Positions 10,361 through 19,908 of a stretch of 64,000 nt of DNA are shown here, piece by piece. The position numbers and the translations under genes were made by a program. Position 1 is the stretch's first letter; each line of letters opens with the position of its first letter. The notes beneath the pieces were generated by a model that saw only the letters and a list, made by a program, of their open reading frames with translations, was not told the origin of the DNA and did no database searches. Source of the stretch: Cryoendolithus antarcticus (Eukaryota > Ascomycota > Dothideomycetes > Cladosporiales > Cladosporiaceae); NCBI GenBank assembly GCA_002077065.1, contig NAJO01000002.1:806001-870000 (forward strand), in the 5' to 3' direction.

Positions 10361-10709
10361 AGCTGCGGTTGCTGCACGATGGCAGCCAGGACTAGGTATA
10401 TGGCGCTTGCTTGGTGCTGAAGCTTCTCGTAGTTGGACTGTTACCAGAGACGTGGCGATTATGATTCAAAAAGAGAGCTTTGTTCAGGTGAATATACTAT
10501 GTTGCATTCAATGCTGTCGCCTGTTGCTTGTACTGTACATGTGCTTGTAGTGGATCGCCGCTCGGCAGCTCCCGGGATGGTTAAGAACATCCACCCTTCA
10601 CATCAAGCAACGCCACCAAACATCCTGGCATTTCCTGATAGACATCACTGTTACACCTAGAAAGTAACATGCTGGATTCGAATACCAGCATATTAACCAG
10701 ACTGACGAG
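10361..10709. promoter_or_regulatory. Divergent promoter region VPS2 / FZO1
   Basis: 349 bases between two start codons facing away from each other, so it must hold both promoters and 5' leaders. No clear TATA box or named factor site could be fixed by eye. Confidence 0.5.
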
Positions 10710-13563
10710 ATGAACCCCGACAACCCCTTCTCGGACGCCTTCACTGGCTCCGGCGCATCATCATCACGACCAGGTGGACGACCGGGGTACATGACAGTGG
10801 GTGGGAGCTCAGTCTCTCAGAGCGCAGCAAGACTACAGGCATTGCTCGACGAGGATTCCGGTTATGGCGGAAGTAGCGCAGGCGACGAGGCATCGGAAGG
10901 GTCATGGCACCCAGGACTGTCGCAGGACCGCTTCACGCCAGTGCACACACCGATGAGGGATAGCGACCCAAACGACACCTCTGATCCCGAGAGAAAAGCA
11001 CTCGCTAGCCATGTGCATCAGCTGTTCTACAACCAAAACCGGACTGCGCTTGGGCGAGCCATCAACCAGACGGTGGAGACGCTGAAGAAGCTGCAGGAGA
11101 TGAATGCAAAGTGGCCGGCACACTACCCGACTGTGCAAAGACCGTCTGCACTACCACCGACGCGACCGGATATCCGTCCTGGGCTTCATCACACGCAATC
11201 GACGTCTGACAACCACCGAGGTCTCGACCGAATACCCAAACGACCCAACCCACTCAAACGAGCCGAGACCTCACTAGGAGAGCAGTCGAGTGCGGCAGAG
11301 TCGAGCGAAGATGCTGCCGCAAAAGCAGTCAAGGCAGAGCCACGACTGGTCACGCCGCAGCTCGCTCAGCAGTTTTCCGTGCTAAAGATCGAGCTGAAAA
11401 TGGAAGGCTTACCGCAGACGGAGATCGTGCACTCGTTGGAGAAGCAGTCGGTGGCTGCATTGCTGGACAATCAGATCAACAACAGTATACGGCATCTCTT
11501 CTCATTGCGAGACCGAATAGAAGATACGTCGAGTAAAGTCTTGGTAACTGGTGATCTCAATGCTGGCAAATCTACGTTCTGCAATGCTTTACTGCGGCGG
11601 AAGGTGCTACCTGAGGACCAACAGCCATGTACGAGCATCTTTTGCGAGGTGCTAGATTCGCGAGAGAATGGAGGTGTTGAAGAAGTACACGCAATACCGC
11701 ACGGCATCACCTACGAGCGAAACGATGAGAGCACTTACTCGGTCTATGCCCTCAAACAGCTCGAAGAGATCGTCATCGACAGCGAGCGGTGGTCACAGTG
11801 CAAAGTCTATATCAAAGATATCCGTTCTGTCGACCAATCATTACTCAACAACGGCGTTGTCGACATTGCGCTCATCGATGCACCTGGCTTAAATAACGAC
11901 TCCCTGAAGACTACTGCAGTCTTCGCGCGGCAAGAAGAGATTGACGTCGTCATCTTTGTCGTCTCAGCTGCCAATCATTTCACCTTATCAGCAAAGGAGT
12001 TCATCTTCAATGCCGCACGGGAGAAGGCTTACATGTTCATGGTGGTGAACGGCTACGATCAGATTCGCGACAAGAAGCGATGTCAGGAGACGATCTTGAA
12101 GCAAATCGGTCACCTCAGTCCGGCGACGATGAAGGAGGCAACCGAGCTGGTCCACTTCGTCTCGAGTAATGCAATCCCAGTGGCGCCAGCCGGCGGTTCA
12201 GGGCCAAGCGGTGGCTCTGGCGGCAGTGGCTCGGCATCGTTTGATGACGTTGACAACGCGCCTGATAAAGACGAAGACGATGATGGTGAGCCATCTGGCA
12301 AGCACGGCGAACCCGGATCACCTCCGAAGAAGGGCAAGGGCAAAGAGAAGGAGGCCCTGGATGACTTCAACGAGCTCGAGGCATCCTTACGACGGTTCGT
12401 ACTGGAAAAGCGTGCAAGATCGAAGCTCGCTCCCGCAAAGACGTACCTGATGAACGTACTCGGCGATCTCGGAACCCTCGCCGGTGTGAACAAAGACGTC
12501 GCACAGAATGAGCTCGATCGCGTCACGCGAGAGTTGGAGAGTCTCGAGCCGGTGTTTGAGCAGTCGAAGAAAGCGCGGACGCAGGCTGATGACACAGTGG
12601 CTGGTCAAATCGAGGAGACCTCGCAAGAAGTCTACTCGCTCACGCGCAATACACTGAACTCCTCGATCTCCCGTGTTGCTGAAGCAGATCTCGGCGTAGA
12701 ATATCCCGGCCTCTTTGGCGCGTACTCCTTCGCAGACGATCTTAAGGCAGCCATGCTCGCTCAAGTCTCGGACACAGTGCGCTGGTGCGAAGAGCGTGCT
12801 CGCGAGAAGACTGTGTCGGGCGTAAACGGGATCAAGCAGCTCGGCATACTACATTTGGGAGACCAGTACACGGATCTCACGTTCCGGTCGGAGAAGATGT
12901 TCACTAGCCGTCGGGATGCACTGGCACGGCAGGTGGATTTCGAGACTGAGCTGTGGGATTTCTTTGACTTCGCCAATCTGTGGGAGAGGCAGGAGAAGGT
13001 CGCTGGCACGAGTATGGCTGTGACTGTTGCTGGTGTTGTCGGGACGAGATTGATTGGTGGAGTTGGGTGGCTGGATGGTGCTTTGACTGCGACGAAGGTG
13101 GTAGGCACGAACAACTTGCGACGGGTGATGGTACCGGGTCTTGTCGTTGCTGGTGAGTGCTTGCACTGCTCATGTCTCCCTCGGCTATTCCATGCTGACC
13201 ATTCTACTAGCAATCCTCGGCATATCCTACACCCTCTCGCAAATCCCCTCTTCTCTCCCCCGACGCCTCTCAGCTAAGCTCGCCGCGCAACTCGACTCCC
13301 TCGATTACGTCCACAGCAACAGCACGCGCATCTCCACCGAAGTGCGCCGCGCGCTGAAGTTTCCCGCGGACCGCCTTCGCGAAGGACTCCAGCGCAACAT
13401 GGAGAGTTTGCAGAAGCAGCGGAGTGAGACCGTCAAGGTTAGGGTGGAGAGCGAGGTAGCGAGGAAGTATTTCGGGAATTTGGTGCGGGAGAGTGGGGAG
13501 ATAAGGGGGAGGGTTGAGAGGGTGGACTTGGAGGGGCCGGCGCCGGGGGTGCTAGGGGCATGA
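10710..13563 (+). CDS. FZO1: Mitofusin, outer-membrane fusion GTPase
   Basis: Two exons: join(10710..13152, 13211..13563), 931 aa. The 58-nt intron (GTGAGT...TACTAG) joins VPGLVVA to AILGISYTLS, so it splits the membrane region. A dynamin-type GTPase: P-loop GDLNAGKST at residues 281-289, G3 motif DAPGL at 390-394, and NGYDQIRDKKR after the G3 strand. The membrane hairpin spans about residues 765-830 (exon junction at 814), followed by a C-terminal heptad-repeat coiled coil (LREGLQRNMESLQKQRSE). It fuses mitochondrial outer membranes. Two features differ from yeast Fzo1: a Gly/Ser then Asp/Glu-rich linker at about residues 490-545, and a long N-terminus with little recognisable order. Confidence 0.95.
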
Positions 13564-14001
13564 GGGGTGATTTCGAGGATGCATGATCTGGTATGGAAAA
13601 GGCGTTCTGGGGTGTTGTTCTGTGTAGATATCCCCTCTGAAGAGATGACATTCTTTGAGTCACGAGATTGCCATCTCTCCTAGTCCGTCGTCCATGAGAG
13701 ACACTACAGTGGTCAGGCTGATGATGCCTTGCTCACAATTACTCGATTCTGCGAGGAGGAATGACTCCAACGTACTTTACGCCTGTACTTGTGCATGTTC
13801 AACGTTTGGCAAAATACAGACTTTCGGAACAGCCGCTGTCTGCAGATCCTGGACCCCTGCATCTGCATAAGGCTGACGAGGCGCAAGAACGATTGGGAAA
13901 GGGTCTCACATTTGTTGATTTGTGCTGTATCCTTTTCGCCTTCGACCTGCTCTTACCTCCCCTCTACCCTCCAGTCACTCGCTCTTCTCCCCTCCGTGCG
14001 C
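13564..14001. other. Intergenic FZO1-GDA1
   Basis: 438 bases between tandem genes. The last 80 bases before GDA1 are pyrimidine-rich (CTCTTACCTCCCCTCTACCC-like), typical of a fungal promoter or leader. The GDA1 frame is open upstream to 13789, but that part is not protein-like. No other gene seen. Confidence 0.4.
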
Positions 14002-15750
14002 ATGTCCGCCAATCCCGCCGCTGCACCCCGCTCATCCATTTGGTCATACCTATCGTTCTCGTCTCCCCAACACTCGCAACCCAGACGCCGCAGCAGCTCG
14101 ACTGTCCTGCCCAAACGCGAGAGGACCACCCTAGACAGCGGACGCACCTACAAGGACAAAGCGCTGGAGGACTCGTTGTCCACCACCGGCTCAATGAGCG
14201 AGAAGATCTCCGCCGCGTACATGAACCAGGGCCAGCGGTCGCGGTACCTGAAGACTGGCGGGATCGTCGCCTTCGTGCTGCTAGTGTTGTACTGCCTCGT
14301 GCCTTCCAGCCAAACTCCCGGCAGTGGTCTGGTGAGTGTAGGCAAGGGCGATGTAGCGAGCGATCCTACCACGGGAACGACGAAATGCACGCGTAGCTAC
14401 AGCAAGGATAAGCCGCTTGTGCAGTATGCGCTTATGCTTGATGCTGGCAGCACGGGGAGCAGGATTCATGTCTACCGGTTTAACAATTGCGGCCCGACGC
14501 CTGAGCTCGAGGATGAGATTTTCGAGCAGACGGTTGTGAAGGAGGGAGGCAGTGGGTTGAGCAGTTATAAGGGTGATGCTGAGGGTGCGGCGAAGAGTCT
14601 GGATGTGCTAATGGATGTCGCTGTTAAGGCTGTGCCGGAGAAGTTGAAGGGGTGCACGCCGGTGGCTGTCAAGGCTACCGCTGGGTTGAGGAAGCTGGGA
14701 CCCGAGATGAGTGGCGCGATTTTGAAGGCTGTGAGGACGAGGCTGGAGACTGTGTATCCGTTTCCCGTTGTCAGTGAAGCGAAGGGCGGTGTGGAGGTCA
14801 TGGATGGTAAGGACGAGGGTGTGTATGCTTGGATCACGACGAACTACCTGCTTGGGAAGATTGGAGGACCGGACAAGACGCCCACAGCAGCTGTCTTCGA
14901 TCTCGGCGGTGGCAGCACGCAGATTGTCTTCCAGCCGACCTTCGCTGAAGCGCGGAATGGCGGTATGCCCGAGCAGCTTGCCGAGGGCGACCACAAGTAC
15001 TCGCTCAAGTTCGGCGGTCGCGACTTCACGCTCTACCAGCACTCCTACCTAGGCTACGGCTTGATGGAAGCTCGTATAAATCTTCACCGAACGTTATTGG
15101 AGGGCATGGCGGAGATCCACGGCGATAGCAAAGCCTGGCTACAACAGCCCATCACGAACCCCTGCTTCGCGCCAGGAAGCAGCAAAGAAATCGACCTCGC
15201 GCTTGGTGCTGACCATCCCCTTGGCGCATCATTGACCGTCAACATGACTGGTCCTCCTTCCGGCTCCTCAGCCGCACCAGCGCAGTGCCGCGCTCTCGCC
15301 GAGAAGACCCTCAAGAAAGAAGCCTCCTGCAAACTCGCGCCCTGCGCTTTCAACGGCGTCCACCAGCCCTCCCTAGACAAGACCTTCGCTCGCGAAGACG
15401 TCTACCTCTTCTCCTACTTCTACGACCGCATCTTCCCGCTCGGCATGCCCGAGTCCTTCACACTCCGCGAATTGCATTCCCTCACCGAGCGCGTCTGCAC
15501 TGGTGGCGAAGCGTGGAAAGTTTTCGAGGGCGTGGAGGGCGCTATGAAGGAGCTGGAACGGCCGGATCAGTGCTTGGATTTGAATTTCATGCTTGCGTTG
15601 CTGCATACCGGGTATGAGATGCCTATCGATCGGGAGGTGAGGATTGCGAAGAAGATCAAGGGGAGGGAGCTGGGGTGGTGCCTTGGGGCTAGTTTGCCCC
15701 TTTTGGAGGCGGGGAGTGGGTGGAGTTGTAGGGTCAAGATGGTGGGGTAG
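14002..15750 (+). CDS. GDA1: Golgi guanosine diphosphatase (GDA1/CD39 family)
   Basis: Single exon, 582 aa from the Met of MSANPAAAPRSS. This start was preferred over the upstream Met at 13789 because it follows the CT-rich leader and gives the usual type II topology. A short cytosolic N-terminus precedes one membrane segment at about residues 86-101 (GGIVAFVLLVLYCLVPS), then the lumenal catalytic domain. Apyrase conserved regions are visible: LDAGSTGSRIHVYRF (Asp147), KATAGLRKL, EGVYAWITTNYLLG and FDLGGGSTQIVF (Asp300). Gda1 hydrolyses GDP to GMP in the Golgi so that GMP can be exchanged for GDP-mannose. An ER or other nucleoside diphosphatase is possible but length and topology fit Gda1. 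Confidence 0.93.
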   Translation: MSANPAAAPRSSIWSYLSFSSPQHSQPRRRSSSTVLPKRERTTLDSGRTYKDKALEDSLSTTGSMSEKISAAYMNQGQRSRYLKTGGIVAFVLLVLYCLVPSSQTPGSGLVSVGKGDVASDPTTGTTKCTRSYSKDKPLVQYALMLDAGSTGSRIHVYRFNNCGPTPELEDEIFEQTVVKEGGSGLSSYKGDAEGAAKSLDVLMDVAVKAVPEKLKGCTPVAVKATAGLRKLGPEMSGAILKAVRTRLETVYPFPVVSEAKGGVEVMDGKDEGVYAWITTNYLLGKIGGPDKTPTAAVFDLGGGSTQIVFQPTFAEARNGGMPEQLAEGDHKYSLKFGGRDFTLYQHSYLGYGLMEARINLHRTLLEGMAEIHGDSKAWLQQPITNPCFAPGSSKEIDLALGADHPLGASLTVNMTGPPSGSSAAPAQCRALAEKTLKKEASCKLAPCAFNGVHQPSLDKTFAREDVYLFSYFYDRIFPLGMPESFTLRELHSLTERVCTGGEAWKVFEGVEGAMKELERPDQCLDLNFMLALLHTGYEMPIDREVRIAKKIKGRELGWCLGASLPLLEAGSGWSCRVKMVG

Positions 15751-15884
15751 ATGGAATGGCTGAGGCTAGGCGTTGGAAAGATGCATTACGAGGCGCTTTG
15801 GGGTGGGAGGTAATGTTGGGTACTATGGAGTATACTAGCTGAGCACACTTCGATAGGCAGTTCTCACGAGAGCTCAGCATCAAA

Positions 15885-17696
15885 TCACATCACATACACC
15901 ACATCCTCCTCTCCCTGCAACGACTTAATTACCTCTTCGGCGCCCCTCTCTCCCGATCTCACAGCTCCCTCCATATACCCCTTCCACTCAAACGCCGTCT
16001 CCGTACCCACAAAATGCACCTTCCCAGCCGGTTCCCGCAGAACTTTCTCCCAAGCCGTCAACCCTCCAGGCCCCAAAACCGGACAAGGACACCCCTGACT
16101 CCACTGCTCATTCCGCCAGATCTGTTCGACCGAGTCGATCGGCGGCTCGACCTTCGCGAAAGGCCCAAACAGCTTTTCGATCTGCGTCAGCACCGCCTCG
16201 TACCTTTCTTTGGCAGGCAAGACCATCCAATCTCGCGCCGGCTGGCCCGTAATGAAGCACGTCAAGCTCCATTGGCCCGCGCTCTCGACGCTGGAATCCC
16301 GGGTGACGGCGAAAGGACCGTGGACTGATTGGGTTAGGCCGCAGAGATTACTGGATCGCCACCAAGGACGAGCGTAGAGGAGTATGACTTTGCTGTAGTC
16401 GCCCAGCTTGCTGGATTGGGAGACCTGCGTCTTTTCTGGGGGAAGCGGAGGGGAAAACTGGATCTCTTTGTAGAGTGGTGTTGGCACGGATACAATCACC
16501 CGTTTTGCGGACACGACACCGCGGGCCGTTGTGACGACGACGCTGGAGCCGGTGGCTTCGATCCTACGAACCGGCGACATCAGACGTAGCGATCCCTCCG
16601 TTAGCTCGCTGGCGAGGCCTCGACTGAATGACTGCGTTCCCTGCGCGATACGGAGGTACTGCCCGCCGTCTTTGCAGTCCGAGCGCATCTGCATGTATCC
16701 GCCACCGGACTTGCAGTAATCGAGGAAGTACAGCGCGCTCATGTCGCGAGGCTCCACGCCTAGCATGGCTCGAGCGCCGATCGTGAGGGCGTTCACGGCG
16801 TCTTCACAACAGTCATGCGAGCGGATCCAGGCTTCGAAAGTAATGTCGTCGAGATCTGCGCGCAGCCGGCGTCCAGAGACGACAGCGGCGTGAAGGTCGA
16901 TTTGTTGGCATGCAGCTTCGAAAGCATCCCGCACTCTGATCACATCCGCAATCGCCGCATCATCAGTACCGTCACCCAACAACTGCCCATAAGGATGCGC
17001 CTTAAACCTCCCCACCCCCTCATCAACCACAATCCGTCCCTGCACGTTCTGCGGCACAAGCTCCAGCCCAAACCGCTTCGCGAGCGCAAACATACGACTC
17101 TGATTCGTGTCGTTGATCCACGCGGCGCCTACATCACAGATCTTGCCGCCCACATCTCGGGACCAGCATTTGCCTCCAACGCGGTCGCGGGCTTCTAGGA
17201 CTGCGACGGCAAGGCCAGCTTTTTGGAGGTCGATTGCGGCTTGGAGACCGGAAAGTCCGGCGCCGACGATTGCTACGTCGACTTGTTGGGGAGGGAGCTG
17301 AGGGATCGCGGCGATGGCGTCGACTTCGAAGATCACGCCTGGGAGGGCGAGTGCGGGTACTGAGATGAGTGTGGTCGCTGGCCGGTGGTCGCCTAGGAAT
17401 TCCGAGACGGGGGCACGGTGTTGCGGATTTGTGGAATCGTAGTTCACGATGTAGTAGGTGAACTTCATCAAGTCTTCCGTTCGCGCTCCAGCGGCGTCTA
17501 GGCATTTGCGCAGGTTGAGGAAGGCTTCGCGGATTTGTTCGACAGGGTCTGAGGGGATGGAGCCATCAGGGCGGATGCCTATCTGGCCGGCGAAGGTTAT
17601 GAGGGTGGAGTTTGGGGGTTGTTGGGCGACGTAGCTGTAGTAGGGGGAGGTGCGGGTGTTGTGAGGATTGTAGAGGAGAGCCGATGGGCTTGACAT
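15885..17696 (-). CDS. RidA/YjgF domain fused to FAD amine oxidase
   Basis: Single exon, 603 aa from the Met of MSSPSALLYNPH (the frame is open to 17741, which would add 15 residues). Residues 1-132 form a RidA/YjgF domain: the segment TFAGQIGIRPDGSIPSDPVE, then FEVDAIAAIP. Residues 138-603 are a flavin monoamine oxidase: dinucleotide-binding VAIVGAGLSGLQAA (Gly145, Gly147, Gly150), EARDRVGGKCWS, DVGAAWINDT, and the C-terminal FAD contact GTETAFEWKGYMEGAV. Amine oxidases turn amines into imines plus H2O2, while RidA proteins hydrolyse reactive imines, so the two halves could act in sequence. However, the arginine of the RidA active site (normally in a PAR motif) is Thr108 here, so deaminase activity is doubtful. 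Substrate unknown. Confidence 0.9.
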   Translation of the reverse strand: MSSPSALLYNPHNTRTSPYYSYVAQQPPNSTLITFAGQIGIRPDGSIPSDPVEQIREAFLNLRKCLDAAGARTEDLMKFTYYIVNYDSTNPQHRAPVSEFLGDHRPATTLISVPALALPGVIFEVDAIAAIPQLPPQQVDVAIVGAGLSGLQAAIDLQKAGLAVAVLEARDRVGGKCWSRDVGGKICDVGAAWINDTNQSRMFALAKRFGLELVPQNVQGRIVVDEGVGRFKAHPYGQLLGDGTDDAAIADVIRVRDAFEAACQQIDLHAAVVSGRRLRADLDDITFEAWIRSHDCCEDAVNALTIGARAMLGVEPRDMSALYFLDYCKSGGGYMQMRSDCKDGGQYLRIAQGTQSFSRGLASELTEGSLRLMSPVRRIEATGSSVVVTTARGVVSAKRVIVSVPTPLYKEIQFSPPLPPEKTQVSQSSKLGDYSKVILLYARPWWRSSNLCGLTQSVHGPFAVTRDSSVESAGQWSLTCFITGQPARDWMVLPAKERYEAVLTQIEKLFGPFAKVEPPIDSVEQIWRNEQWSQGCPCPVLGPGGLTAWEKVLREPAGKVHFVGTETAFEWKGYMEGAVRSGERGAEEVIKSLQGEEDVVYVM

Positions 17697-18137
17697 GTTT
17701 CGAGATTGACTTGGAATGCATGCACCAAGACTTGTATGCAAGAGCAGCGTGATAGTACTTATTTATGCACTAGATCCACCAGCTAACTCACCTGTACGTC
17801 GGACGAGCCGGCGCCACGCACTGATTGAGCGATGTGCACTGGTTGTCAGACGATGTGCAGCTCCCTAGAGGTCCCCACTTCGTCCTATTCGAAGCTCCGT
17901 TCAAGCTCTGTCGCATCTGCCGCTTGGAACCTATACGATTGATGTGCGAATGCGATTATCGTTGATGCAAGCAATCTATTTTGCGTATAGTACTGAAGGT
18001 CAAATACCTTCAATGTGTCTGACAGCGCTGCCACGCACTTCATTTTCTCTATTGTAAACCCAAATCCGCGACTAATCGTTTGCTTCATGTATTTTACCTC
18101 TGCTCACCATCCTCTTTCAAGGAAACATGTACCAGAC
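17697..18137. other. Intergenic upstream of RidA-amine oxidase
   Basis: 441 bases between the start of the amine oxidase fusion and the stop of the RTA1-like gene, both on the minus strand. It should hold the oxidase promoter. No other gene, RNA or repeat seen. Confidence 0.4.
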
Positions 18138-19113
18138 TTACACAACGCCCGCCGAGCTTTCGCCCGAATGCTTTTCGTGTAGACCCTCGTCGCCTCTCCC
18201 CAAGATTTGAACCCCAGACTTCTTCGCAGCCTTACGCTCCTTACGACTCGGTAGATTGGACTCGGGACCAGACATCAGCCTGCCCGGGTGCCAGATATTG
18301 AGCAGCACCAGCGCGATGAGCATCATCGTCGAGTCTAGCACGTACTGATACGCTTCCTTCTTCGCGATACCGGAATCGATGCCGCTGCTGTACTCGGCCA
18401 AACGGAAAATTATGCGGATTGAGATCAGCGCAACAATCGCGTACTCGACGTAAAGAAGTGTGAGACCCTTGCGACGGTGCTGAGTTGGTCGCTGCGCACG
18501 CATGTGCTGGTGGAAGCGTACGATGGCTCCGAGGAAGCAAAGCAGACACAGTTGCTGGAATCCGACACCACCCATGTAAACATGCAGTCCTGTCATGACA
18601 TTGTTGAGGTCATCGCCGCTGGCTATGGACGCTCCGCCAGCTTGCACGAGGAAGGCGACAACGTCCAGAAGCACGAACAGAAGCGTGAATCGCCACGCCC
18701 GGATGCCGAGAACCTTCGCGTCCGAGGTGAAGTTATACACCATTCGGCCAAAAGCCATGTAAGCGTAGGCATTAGTCCAGACGGGGGCGATCATCAGCAA
18801 GACGAACATGGTCGAGTAGATGCTGTCGTTCCTCGGCTGCTGAATGGCGAGGATGCGGAGGACGTAGGCGCCGGTTTGCATGCCGCCGCTAACCACGATC
18901 ACCCAGGAGTACCACTTGCGGCTGTGGAACATCTGGACGATGTGCGCCAGGGTTGTGAGGGCGAAGAGGATGACATAGAAGTAGGCGGCGCCGATGTTGG
19001 GGCAGAAGCTCCAGTCGATGTTGGGGTCGGAGAGATCTACGGGCAGGAGGTTAGATAATGTAGACGGTGATGTGTATCTACAACTTACCGCGGGTATTGC
19101 AGAAGTCAGGCAT
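18138..19113 (-). CDS. RTA1-family seven-helix membrane protein
   Basis: Two exons: complement(join(18138..19036, 19089..19113)), 307 aa. The first exon encodes MPDFCNTR; a 52-nt intron (GTAAGT...CCGTAG) leads into DLSDPNIDWSFCPNIGAA. Seven hydrophobic segments are apparent, for example YFYVILFALTTLAHIVQMF, FTLLFVLLDVVAFLVQAGG and STMMLIALVLLNIWHPGR, followed by a basic cytosolic tail. RTA1/RTM1 proteins are plasma- or vacuolar-membrane proteins linked to 7-aminocholesterol resistance and lipid translocation; the true transported molecule is unknown. The intron has no stop in one frame, so an unspliced 383-aa reading from 19289 exists; I prefer the spliced form because its length and start fit the family. 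Confidence 0.85.
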
Positions 19114-19908
19114 GATTGCTGTGTGATGTTCTCAGTAGATCCCGAGGAAGTGCTGTTGGAAGCCAGAGACGATCGCCTTTGCACGGGAAGATTGGTATGG
19201 GAAATGGAGTAACGCAACGCTGTAAAGGAGATATATTGCTGAGATCTGAGACTCCTACCTCCATGATACTGTCGAACATTGACGCTCATATATACTGGGC
19301 CTCACCTGTTATGCTCGCCAAAATCGCCAAAGGATTCTAAGTAGCGCTTCGCAAGACTCGTCGTCGTGGTGCCATGCTTGCGCATCCATGACTAGGGACT
19401 TGTCCACTCAGCGGCACACACGATGTGGGTGCCTGGCGAGGCATGTCGGAGAATACGTCGGCCCTCGAACATGGTGGTATTGTTCGTTCGAGTGGAGTCA
19501 GTGGATTGACCAAATGTCAGCATTGAGCACGAAAGCGAGCTCAGCCCCAGTGCGATTTTGGCGAGGTCACGTGAACAGGCCCTTCTCTGCGAAGCATCCA
19601 TAGAAAGTAGGCCTCTTTTTGTGTGACTGTCGGCCTTGCCGTAGCATGAACCCGAGTAGCATGCCTGCGCCTCTGCATGCAGCTCCAATCTCTGATTCGT
19701 TTGCGACTATCGCGGATGAGAGTCTCGTCTGCTAGACATCTGACGAACCTTTGGCGGTGACGTACATTTTCGTGTTGGCCCACCAACGAATCCATCAACA
19801 AAGAAGCGAAACGCGTTTTCCAGAATCTCGCCAAACGGATGGCAGCCGGCAGCGCGATAGTGCAAGAGCATGGACCAGACGACCCACTAGCCATGCGCCG
19901 ATCTGTAG
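19114..19908. promoter_or_regulatory. Divergent intergenic region RTA1-like / kinesin
   Basis: 795 bases between two diverging starts. A further 5' exon of the kinesin could lie here: an ATG near 19839 opens a short frame ending just after a possible GTAGAT donor near 19908, but this is not compelling. No RNA gene or repeat seen. Confidence 0.4.

Noticed and set aside
18195..18225. GATTTGAACCCC, which looks like the 3' end of a tRNA gene
   Set aside because: Lies inside the coding C-terminus of the RTA1-like gene and has no partner A-box or stems.
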